Shown piece by piece: positions 49,601-64,000 of a stretch of 64,000 bases of DNA. The stretch is from Mugil cephalus (taxonomy: Eukaryota; Chordata; Actinopteri; Mugiliformes; Mugilidae). The stretch spans positions 14,547,001 through 14,611,000 of the forward strand of contig NC_061771.1 of NCBI RefSeq assembly GCF_022458985.1, in the 5' to 3' direction. How positions within the stretch are numbered: the first letter of the stretch is position 1; every line of letters starts with the position of its first letter. The translations under genes were made by a program, and so were the position numbers. The notes under the pieces were generated by a model. That model was not told the DNA's origin, did not search any database, and saw nothing but the letters and a program-made list of their open reading frames with translations.

Positions 49601-50787
49601 TGCTTCAACATGATCATGGGGTCCGTTTGTCTGAGGAGTGAGCGGGCTGCGCCCACCTCCCTCATTTCGATCAGCTCCATCACAACCTGTTGAAGAAGAA
49701 CCAGTGCTGATCATCCGAGGCGGCCATCGAGAAGGGTCGGGCCAAGCAAGGGTGAGCGAAGGAAAGGTCACCTGCTCGTAAAGGTCAATAAGCGTGTTGT
49801 CAGGCAACTTCAGGGACTCGATGGCCAGCAGGACAGAGTCCCAGTGGCCTCTGTTTATGTCTGCGATAAAGCTGTCGATGCTCTCCACCGTGTTGAGGGA
49901 GACGGTGGTTTCCTCCTGTAGGGTGGTCAGCGTTCGGTAGAGGTTGTTCTCCTTGAGGTACTGCATTATCAGGCGGATCACGCTGCACAGAGGAGGGGTA
50001 ACAACTCACCAACTAAACACACAGAATTACTCTCACATGTGGGGGCTGACTCTCACAGTGCAGAGGGGTGGGGGGTCGATAATAGGTGAGAAACATCATG
50101 TGGACTTTTGTCCCATTTCAGAGCCATCTGTAGATGCACCTGCTGACTTAATTAACATCACCCACAGAGGCTCCGAGACAGCTCTGCTCTAAATTTAACC
50201 ATTAAAACACACAAGCTGTTTCAATTTGACAACAGTGTACACACATCCACACATCGACTGAAAAATGAACCAATGAAAAAAAGGACTCGTCCATCCTTAC
50301 GGAGACGATAAGATCAACAAGCACATATGGATGAAGCTGTAAACCAGCATGGACTCTCCTCTCCTCAGGATTATCAGCAAGGAGTAAAATAAAAATGGAG
50401 CGAAGCAACAAATTGATTCGCCTCGTATGCGAAACACTGTCCAAGTGCATTTATAATGAAAGCCTCTGTGATTGGTTGGGTGGTTCCACAAACGCCACAT
50501 GTGCGCACAAATTGCACCCAGACAATAAATAACAACGTAAGTGATGTAAATGAAATTAAACTGACACGAAGACGCCAATATCTCAGTAAAGCTGTGAAGC
50601 TCATACCATGAACGGGACAATCCCCCCCTACTTAATGCGTAACGTAAACAGACCCAGACGCACAGGTGGTGATACAACATGTTTACTTTCCCTGCTTTCA
50701 TCGGCAAACTATGACTGAAAAACTTTACACTAAATCAAATCAAAACAGAGAGCGCACTCACTCCGCGGGCTCCATCTCCATAGCCAT
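43660..50787 (-). CDS. smu1: SMU1 WD40 spliceosomal / replication factor (possibly the b paralogue)
   Basis: Nuclear WD40 protein of the spliceosomal B complex, partner of RED/IK; 512 aa (human 513). Exons (minus): 50762-50787, 49772-49982, 49534-49686, 49337-49453, 47952-48077, 47455-47574, 47173-47289, 46871-46998, 44814-44940, 44567-44728, 43930-44082, 43660-43758. LisH/CTLH N-terminus ([19 protein letters not shown], then LDLYEQ-type CTLH), the conserved [13 protein letters not shown], then seven WD repeats ([44 protein letters not shown]). The linker exon 47952-48077 and WD repeats 5-6 differ much more from human SMU1 than expected for this very conserved protein, so it may be smu1b. Exon 4 has a choice of donors 6 nt apart (GTCAGC or GTGAGT), adding or omitting VS. 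Confidence 0.94.
45995..46308 (+). mobile_element. Tc1-type element, internally deleted copy
   Basis: Left end TACACGATCAGGCATAACAT and right end TGTTGTGGCTGATCGGTGTA are inverted repeats of about 25 bp with terminal TA. Interior keeps 'aacatgggcctcctgagg' and 'ttgaggggaggggcctctgtgg'. Lies in a smu1 intron; related to 51602-52190. Confidence 0.75.
48253..48670. mobile_element. hAT-type MITE with intact 8-bp target duplication
   Basis: Ends CATAGGTCTTCAAC and GTTGAAGACTCCTG are inverted repeats; the flanks are ATTTAAAT on both sides (48245-48252 and 48671-48678). 418 bp, interior with 'gggggtccttgacccctgggggtc'. Non-coding, in a smu1 intron. The intact duplication suggests recent insertion. 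Confidence 0.88.
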
Positions 50788-51180
50788 GCTGATGTTCTCT
50801 CCTGCAGCTGCCGCACCGGACTGACGGTGTGGCTCGGCTCGGCTCGGATCGGCTCGGCGCTCGCCAGAGCCACGTGAAAGCCGTGCGCTGAGGACCACCC
50901 ACTACACGTGCTTCTCTGGTGCCTGAGCCCCGCATCCCCAAACCCTGCGACTGCCGCTGCCACACAAACTCCCGAAGCTGCGCCTCCTCCTTGGCGCAAG
51001 TCGATTTATAGAATAAAGACGTTTTCCGAGCACGTTGCGTGCGAAGAGAAAGAGATGCTGCAGAGGCACCCTCGGCCACAACAACATCAGCATCAGCACC
51101 AGCATCAGCACCACCTCCACAAAACCTCGTGGCTCGGAGCGTGCTTCCCTTTTAGGAACCATTGTTCTTGAGACAAACCC
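50788..51180 (-). promoter_or_regulatory. smu1 CpG-rich promoter/leader region
   Basis: GC- and CpG-rich sequence directly upstream of the smu1 ATG, including three tandem GGCTC-type units near 50831-50861 and a CAGCAT/CAGCAC array at 51085-51115. No TATA box; housekeeping type. Overlapping short frames here are compositional. Confidence 0.5.
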
Positions 51181-51601
51181 TCGCCATAATTGTCCTCTAA
51201 CGAAAAGTCCCCTCGCTAACATGCAGAAACAGAGCAGGGGGCGTCTGGGCCTTGTGACCCTGAGTATCCCATCATTAATACCCGATTACTAACACCCACG
51301 AGTGTCCTTTGCTTTAATTGCAACCGCAAATTAAATGCTGCAACTGACTGAAGGGGGTTGGAGGTGTTAATCAGCCACAAAGTTTACCGTGTGTGTTTAC
51401 TGAGCGTACCTGCTCTTGTTTGTAGGCACAGCTTCAAATGAATCCATCCAGCCTCCCTGATCCATGACTATTATGTCTTTAATCCTGTAGAGGATCAGGA
51501 AAATTAATAACCTTCAGATATGGATTGTCAAACAAACACAAATAAAGACTACAGGCTTCAATGAATTGTAATTATTATCAATCTACATGAACCATCAAAA
51601 A

Positions 51602-52190
51602 TACGCCGATCAGCCACAACATTACAACCACTGACAGTGGAAGTTAATAACACTGACCATCTTGTGACAATGTGATGTTCCGCTGGGAAACTTTTGGACC
51701 TGGAATTTGTGTGAACGTAGACACGTACCACGCACCAGATCAGACACCGCCACCACCCCAAAGCAATAGCAGATGGCAGCAGCCACCCCCAGCAGGATGC
51801 AGCCTGACACACACACACACACACAAAATGGTTTTGGAACAACTCAAAAACCAGCACAAGGTTTTGACCTGAACCTCAAAATTCATGATCACAAACCGAT
51901 CAAGTATCTATGGGACTCACTGGAACAAGCCTGATCCACAGAGACCCCTCCCCTCAACCCATGGGACCCAAAGGCCCCCTCAAACAACATTACGTTGGCA
52001 GACACCATCGAACATAGTTCAGATGTGTTTAGCACACACAGATTTATGATAAATGTGTCGCATGATGCTATGCTACATGAAATCACAAAATCACTTGGGA
52101 ATCCATCATTCTCTGATCACTCTGAAAGCAAAAGGGAGACCTACACAATATTGGGAAAGTGGTCATAATGTTTTGCCTGACCAATGTGTA
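51602..52190 (-). mobile_element. Tc1-type element, longer copy
   Basis: Begins TACGCCGATCAGCCACAACA and ends TTTGCCTGACCAATGTGTA; the inner ends match those of 45995-46308 in reverse orientation. Shares 'acccctcccctcaacccatgggacccaaaggcccc' with it and carries a (CA)9 tract at about 51809-51826. Decayed, no intact transposase. Confidence 0.75.
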
Positions 52191-52458
52191 AGACAAGTGA
52201 GGTGTACAATGACTAAATGAATGAATGACAAACCTTGAGTTATGGAGACCACTGTTGGTGTCATGGGCCTGCTTAGGTAAGTGTGTGTCTGCCTCCAGAT
52301 GTTAGCTCTGTCCACAGACACTGGCAGCAGCAGTGCTCAGAGAGGAAGGTGTATTTGACCCCTGAGATCTCATCAACAGTGCAGAATTGTTTCGTGTTGT
52401 GTTGTTATCGTTATTATTTCGTGCGCACACACATCTGTGTTATGGGAGGACTCCCACA

Positions 52459-52540
52459 GCTGTGATGGCCGAGTGGTTAAGGCGTTGGATTCGAAATCCA
52501 ATGGGGTTTCCCCGCGCAGGTTCAAATCCTGCTCACAGCG
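52459..52540 (+). tRNA. tRNA-Ser (anticodon CGA)
   Basis: 82-nt class II tRNA: acceptor GCTGTGA/TCACAGC, A box TGGCCGAGTGG, anticodon stem TTGGA/TCCAA around loop TTCGAAA with CGA at 52492-52494, long variable arm TGGGGTTTCCCCGC, T arm GCAGG-TTCAAAT-CCTGC, discriminator G as required for SerRS. No intron. Confidence 0.97.
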
Positions 52541-52710
52541 TTTATATGACCTCACCTTTAATCAACGTCACTGATGTCGGAAAACTGCTTTCACCTCGGT
52601 CCCTTAGAAAAGCTTCACAAGAACATGTGAAGCTGTTGTAGTTCATATTGCCTGAATACAACGTCCACAGGCTCCATCCTTAAGTATACTTTATCTAACA
52701 GGTCCGCAAT

Positions 52711-52805
52711 TTTATAAATAGCGTGGTTTGCCCTTGCGCCATTTAACTCGACGATTTATTTTTTTGACATATCGCGAGATTTGGAGGAGGCCGCGTTCAG
52801 CCCAG
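52711..52805 (+). promoter_or_regulatory. Perilipin promoter and untranslated exon 1
   Basis: TATA box TTTATAAATAG at 52711-52721, followed by a leader exon of about 65 nt that ends CAGCCCAG before the GTGAGT donor at 52806. Splices to an exon bearing the ATG at 52947. Confidence 0.65.
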
Positions 52806-52946
52806 GTGAGTCCTGATTGATGAGCGCGCTTATTTGAGCCGAGATGTTCGCACGAGTCAGGGAGTTGTTTTTGTCAAGTATTAAGAAAGGTTTCAAATGT
52901 TAAACGGGTTTTCTCATCTGTTCTCTCGAGGTGGACTCTACGCAAC

Positions 52947-55339
52947 ATGCCGAAGAACAACAACCAGGTGAGCACAGTGGAGGAAAACGAGCTTTAGCCG
53001 CTTACCTGTTCTGTGACTTTTAACTTAATTGGCGGCTCATGCTCGATTGTTCCTGTTGTTGAAATGATCTTTTCTCTCTTTAAATCTCTCTCTCTCTCTG
53101 TCTTTGTCCTTTAGAAAGCACCAAGTGCAGCTGCCAGGCTGGGGAGGCTGCCTCTGGTCCGTTCAGCTTGTGCCAAATTGTCAGTTTTGTACACCAGCGC
53201 CAAAGGCAGTCACCCCAGCCTGAGGTCTGCGTGTGATGTGTTGGAGAGCAGTGTGACGGTGGTGGGTAGATCGGCCTGTTGCAGAGTTTTACCTGCCATT
53301 GCCCAACTGGAGCCCCAGAGTGAGTACTATTAAAGGTCTCTACGGTCAAAACGTAACCCAATTTACAGTCAGGGCAGGAGCCTTATTTGTGCTGTGGATT
53401 CACACAGGAGCTGCAAAAATTGGCTCAAAATGGTGAAATTCGCACATCAGCAACAGCTCTGTTCAGACTCACACCTCTAAGTCCTCCTGTAAACAACACC
53501 CTAGAGGCATATTGCGCACAGACCACCACATGTGTGCACAATGTGTCCTGGTCACATAAGCTCATCTTAATGCAGGTCTCACTGTGCTGTTCAGGGTTCT
53601 GAAATGGTTGCACCGATTACAACTCACCAGAGACGGCAGCTGTTTGCACAGTAATACGACGTTGTGCCCCGAATGATAAAGGTGTTTAATTCTATACAGA
53701 GCACAGAACTAAGATCTGATTACAAGTGGTCACTGGTGTGTAGCTGAATTCTCACATTTGAGATGAGACTTATTGATTTGGCTCTGATGTAAAATATATG
53801 GGTTTTTCTATCATGGGGAAGATTTCAAAAATGTGTGGAACAACACATCATAGCTTAAGTGTTGGTTTTCTCTTATCAGCAACTTGTAGCACCAAGTGAT
53901 TCATTTGATTTTCTACAGTTATGCAGCATGGTTACACAAATCAAAAGTAAAATTGTTGATAATTAAGCCGCTGATAACTGAGCTCCACTGGTTCGTATGC
54001 CTCCATAGTTTCCATTGCAAATGATGTTGCGTGCAAAAGTCTTGACTGGCTGGAAGCTTCGTTCCCTTTGCTGCTGTCACCCACAGACCAGGTAACCTTT
54101 CCTCCTCCTCTTTTTTTTTTTTTTTTTTCTAAAACATCCTTTTTCTCAAAGAGCCTGCAACATAAAAAGGACATTTTTTGTGTGTGTGTGCTGGCTTTAT
54201 CACCACCATCACCCAGATTGTTGCCACCGCCAAGAACAAGGTGCACGAGATTCAGGATGTGGTGAGCACTGCAGCCATTGGAGCTGTGTACTGTGTGCAG
54301 AACACGGTCACATGGGTGATGAGCAGGGTGCATCAGGTTGATGGTGGAGGTAGCCAGTCACTTGTCCAGAGGACCATCTGTGTGGTCGGTGTGGGACTGG
54401 ACTCGGCTTTGAGCTGGTCGGAGGCTCTCTTGGACCAGGTGCTTCCCCCCTCTGAAGAAGATGAAGGTACTTGGTCTTAATTTGTTTCTGCTGTGAAACC
54501 GATTGAAGTCACATTCAGAATCTTAAGCTGTCGAGTCTACCCCCAGGAGGAGACACCCGCTTGGTGGTGGGTTTTGAAGCCACCACCCTCAGGAGTCATT
54601 ACCCCGCCCGGCTGGTCTCACTGACTGTCAAACTGTGTAGGAGGACCTACTGCACCGTGGGATCCAAGATTCAGCCTGTTCAGGTGTGCTGTGAGTACAG
54701 TTCAGGGAGGAGTGGGAAGATGCTGTGTCTGCATTATTTAAAAAAAAAAAAAAAACAGAACAAGGTTGTCTATCTTAACACTGGGGTCTTTGGAGATTTG
54801 TAGCTTCAAGTGGTCATTTGAGGAACTGCAGTTATTGGCTGTAAAGAGTTGACTTGAAGCCAGAAGGTTGCCACTGGGTTTGAATAAACAGATTTTGCTC
54901 TGAATCTTTTTTTATTAACACATTCATCTTCGGGATATCTGTAGAATGTTTCCACTAAAATATACGCTTTGATCTAATGGCATATTTTTTCTTCACCCCA
55001 CAGGTCATGGAGAGTTTATCCAGGTCCTCGACTCCGGTTCAGGTTCTTCAGACCAGCTGTCTGGCCCTGGTGTGCACTCTCCAAGGGCTGCCCCAGTACT
55101 TGCAGCATCAGGCTATTTCTGCGTTTTTCTTTGTCACCCAGATGCACAGAATGAGCAGCCCAGCATCCCGACAGGAGCTGTCTAACGGCAGAAGTCTTCT
55201 CAGCGCTGCGGAGCCCTCCTCACATCTGAAAGACGTGGGCCGTGCTCAGCATCAGGCTCCGTCTACCTGCAGGATGAGACCTGCAAAGACATCCATGTTT
55301 GACAATGGGTGTCAAGTTAAGGGATGTGTGCTTCGCTGA
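52947..55339 (+). CDS. Divergent perilipin (PLIN2/PLIN6-like)
   Basis: Lipid-droplet coat protein family, 343 aa. Exons: 52947-52967, 53115-53319, 54009-54091, 54217-54466, 54547-54683, 55004-55339; phases agree. The PAT domain is recognisable: RLGRLPLVRSACAKLSVLYT (compare LPLVSSTYD in PLIN2), PSLRSACDVLESSV, LPAIAQLEPQISIANDVACK, LDWLEASFPLLLSPTDQIVA. The 11-mer helical region (IVATAKNKVHEIQDVVSTAA) is short, and the C-terminal part (RLVVGFEATTLRSHYPARLV ... LGLPQYLQHQ-like LQGLPQYLQHQ) is much reduced. Cysteine content is unusually high for a perilipin. Its position next to rps6 and acer2 equals that of mammalian PLIN2, but sequence divergence fits better with the teleost-specific plin6. 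AATAAA at 55393. Confidence 0.85.
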
Positions 55340-56160
55340 TGTGGTTTTTTGAAACCATGATATACATGTCTTGTATTTGTCCAATTGCATAAAATAAAGA
55401 TCTGAACATTAGGTTTGATTCTTTGTCCTGTTTTGTTAGTACAGTAAATAATCATTTTCCACAAGCCTAGACACAAGCTAGCACTGACTCTTACACAACA
55501 GCCATATAACCCATTTAGGCACACTTGACTGTTTACCCAGAGAAGCTCACAATACTGTGCTGTCTCCTTGGCATTGGTTATTTTTAGTCTGGAAGTGGAA
55601 ACTTTTCAGCACAGGATGACAGATCAGTAAACACTGAACTTTTCAGACTGAATTGTTTGACCACTGAACTAATGTATTGAATTTAGATGTATTGGTAGAA
55701 ATGTCAGTTTCATGGCCTGAAATTAAATGTTTTGTGTATCTATGGTTGTTTAGTTGCTATCACAGGTTTCTTTTATACTTCCAAATTTCAAACTGCTACC
55801 CCACTGTTCACATTTCATAATCTTAGTAATTACCAATTGTTTGGATTTTAATTCCCTTCACACTGTATATACAGAGTCTTTATTTTCCTTTACATTTTTT
55901 TTTGTCTATTCTTTCAAATTTGATGGCTTATCTGATTCCATGCTGTGACAAGGAAAACTCCTATACATGGGATGAATAAATGTCTTATGTCAAACTCACC
56001 ACTAGAGGTCACTAAACTCTGCACACCAGACCAAGTAAATTTAATTATTATAAACAAGAATGTGTTAATTTCAGATCAAGTTTGTTTAACCTAAACTACA
56101 CAAATGTGTAAACATTCATTGAAAATAAATGACAAAGGCAAAATTTTCAGCAAAACATTT
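55340..56160. other. Convergent intergenic spacer perilipin/rps6
   Basis: Perilipin poly(A) signal AATAAA at 55393 near its start and the rps6 poly(A) signal (minus, 56161-56166) at its end. AT-rich, no gene seen. Confidence 0.6.
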
Positions 56161-56166
56161 TTTATT
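56161..56166 (-). terminator. Poly(A) signal of rps6
   Basis: AATAAA on the minus strand 14 nt after the rps6 TGA, giving the very short 3' UTR typical of ribosomal protein genes. Confidence 0.7.
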
Positions 56167-56179
56167 TGACTTTTGGATT

Positions 56180-60288
<4,109 letters not shown>

Positions 60289-60320
60289 TTTGCCAAACCG
60301 ACCCTACGACGGTCCGCCAC

Positions 60321-60329
60321 GGAAAAGAG
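60321..60329 (-). promoter_or_regulatory. rps6: 5' TOP motif / transcription start of rps6
   Basis: CTCTTTTCC on the minus strand, 33-41 nt upstream of the ATG: the C plus pyrimidine tract that starts mRNAs of ribosomal proteins and puts their translation under mTOR/LARP1 control. Confidence 0.8.
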
Positions 60330-60419
60330 ACCGGATATCCGTCTCCTGGTCTCACATAGCCTTACATGTTATCGCGATAACACGGTCGCCGTAAATTTAA
60401 AGACCTGAAATAGTTATCT

Positions 60420-61200
60420 GACGTTCTTAAATTAATTTAATTAATAATAAGAATTTATAACTACTATTGTCTTTTGAGTTCCTTTATTTTAATTTACTTT
60501 AAGAAAAGTCACATTTTACTTACAGATAACCACTAAAATATATAAACTATGAAATATATTTCATAGTTTATATACCTTTTTGTTTTTATGAGAGATGGGA
60601 AGCTAAAGACACAAAAACAGAATCAAACACATTACATTAATAACATTTACAGGCAATCCGTTAATGGTTACGGCAGCGGAGGGATTTCAAGCAATCGAAA
60701 CAATTACCGTATTGCTTAGTCAATGAGCATGCGTCAACCAGGGGGAGACAAAGAGGAGTATAAAAAAACTGACACTAAAATAAATCGTCCCTTTTCGCTC
60801 AGAGTGAAATTATTGGAACTGGAGAAAATTATATTAGAAATAAACGTATAACAGACGTACTTAAAAAAATTTTAATTATTATATCTGTGGTGTAATCATT
60901 ATTAAGCAATTCTCTCATAACTGCTGATGAAACAAATTTGAGGTAAAACCAGAAAAGGCCAGAAGGTCGTGTACATTTTTAAAAAATCATATCACATTGT
61001 CCATTTATTTTTTGAAATAACGTTGTTGAACCATACTTGAAACACACAGCTTTATGTTTTGAGCTGATATGTGGGATTTTGTGGTGTATAGTAACTAGTG
61101 AGTTGACAATTATTTCTGGAAACTTTCCTCTCCATCATATTTCTTTTTTTGTCATTTAGTTTGTTTTGTTAATATTATTCACGTTTTCAAGAGAACAAGA
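60420..61200. other. Divergent spacer rps6/acer2
   Basis: AT-rich, no exon seen. Contains the perfect palindrome at 60539-60574 (separate entry). Confidence 0.6.
60539..60574. repeat. Perfect 36-bp palindrome
   Basis: TATATAAACTATGAAATA is followed directly by its exact reverse complement, with no spacer, about 210 bp upstream of the rps6 start site. Confidence 0.95.
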
Positions 61201-61566
61201 GAGCCAAAATAAACAGTTACTTCCGGACTCAAGTTCCACCGAAGACGGAAGTAGGGGGGAGTGAATCCTCTCGCAGCGCAGTACCACTTCTACTCTCTGA
61301 GGCAGTGGACGGAGCAGCTGTCAGTGGACGACACAGAGCGTCACAGCCAGAAAGACGCTTTGTGGAAGGACAGGCTGAAAATGCAGTTCAGCGACTACTC
61401 CTGCGCTATATCACAAACTCGGACGCACAATACGTGTCGGGTCTCGGTCTTTAAAGTCTAGCGTGTCGCCAGCGAGCCGCCTTAGCAGCGACTTTCTCCG
61501 GTTGTTTTTGTCTCGGAGTGCTGTCTTCTCGCTGCACTGTCCATCCGAGACAGGACTAGTCCAGAC

Positions 61567-64000
<2,434 letters not shown>

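Noticed and set aside
50902-51292. Several overlapping frames upstream of smu1
   Set aside because: CpG-rich promoter with few stop codons; frames overlap on both strands with no family resemblance.
52373-52555. Minus-strand frame over the tRNA-Ser gene
   Set aside because: It is the antisense of the tRNA.

Overview
The window is nuclear DNA of a ray-finned (teleost) fish, probably a percomorph. The evidence is spliced genes with short consensus introns, an SCPP (secretory calcium-binding phosphoprotein) cluster around sparcl1, abundant Tc1, pogo and hAT DNA elements, and (GATA)n/(CA)n microsatellites. Gene structures were built by hand from splice sites and reading phase; each coding sum is a whole number of codons except acer2, which runs off the right edge. 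Names come from recalled family sequences, not a search.

Left third (about 0.6-24.7 kb), the mineralised-tissue cluster. On the minus strand, from low to high coordinate, are an odam-like P/Q-rich SCPP (CDS 640-2569), a second P/Q-rich SCPP (4566-5798), a single-exon secreted Q/G-rich protein (8594-9220) and sparcl1 (10130-15686). On the plus strand is an acidic SCPP, probably scpp1 (22679-24680). In the SCPP genes the signal peptide is in exon 2 and every intron is phase 0, as known for this family, which descends from sparcl1. About 6 kb of gene-free, repeat-bearing DNA lies between sparcl1 and the acidic SCPP.

Middle (25.3-51 kb): a tRNA-Ile(AAU), then aptx (minus) and dnaja1 (plus) head to head across a CpG-rich promoter with a CRE palindrome and a three-unit heat-shock element. 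Next is smu1 (minus). dnaja1 and smu1 introns hold several inverted-repeat DNA elements: hAT-like, a BED-finger remnant, a pogo-like element abutting a Tc1 relic, and two related Tc1-type copies.

Right third (52.4-64 kb): a tRNA-Ser(CGA), a divergent perilipin (plus), rps6 (minus) and the 5' part of acer2 (plus). Human 9p has both neighbourhoods (APTX-DNAJA1-SMU1 and PLIN2-RPS6-ACER2), so this is conserved synteny brought together.

The most interesting non-protein signal is a pair of related, structured segments of about 137 nt in two successive rps6 introns, in sense with the host gene. They fold into two hairpins around an H-box-like hinge and look like an undescribed or unannotated H/ACA-type snoRNA pair. 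Others are a 36-bp-arm hairpin in dnaja1 intron 1, a perfect 36-bp palindrome beside rps6, a diverged linker in smu1, and serially similar S/E exons in the acidic SCPP.
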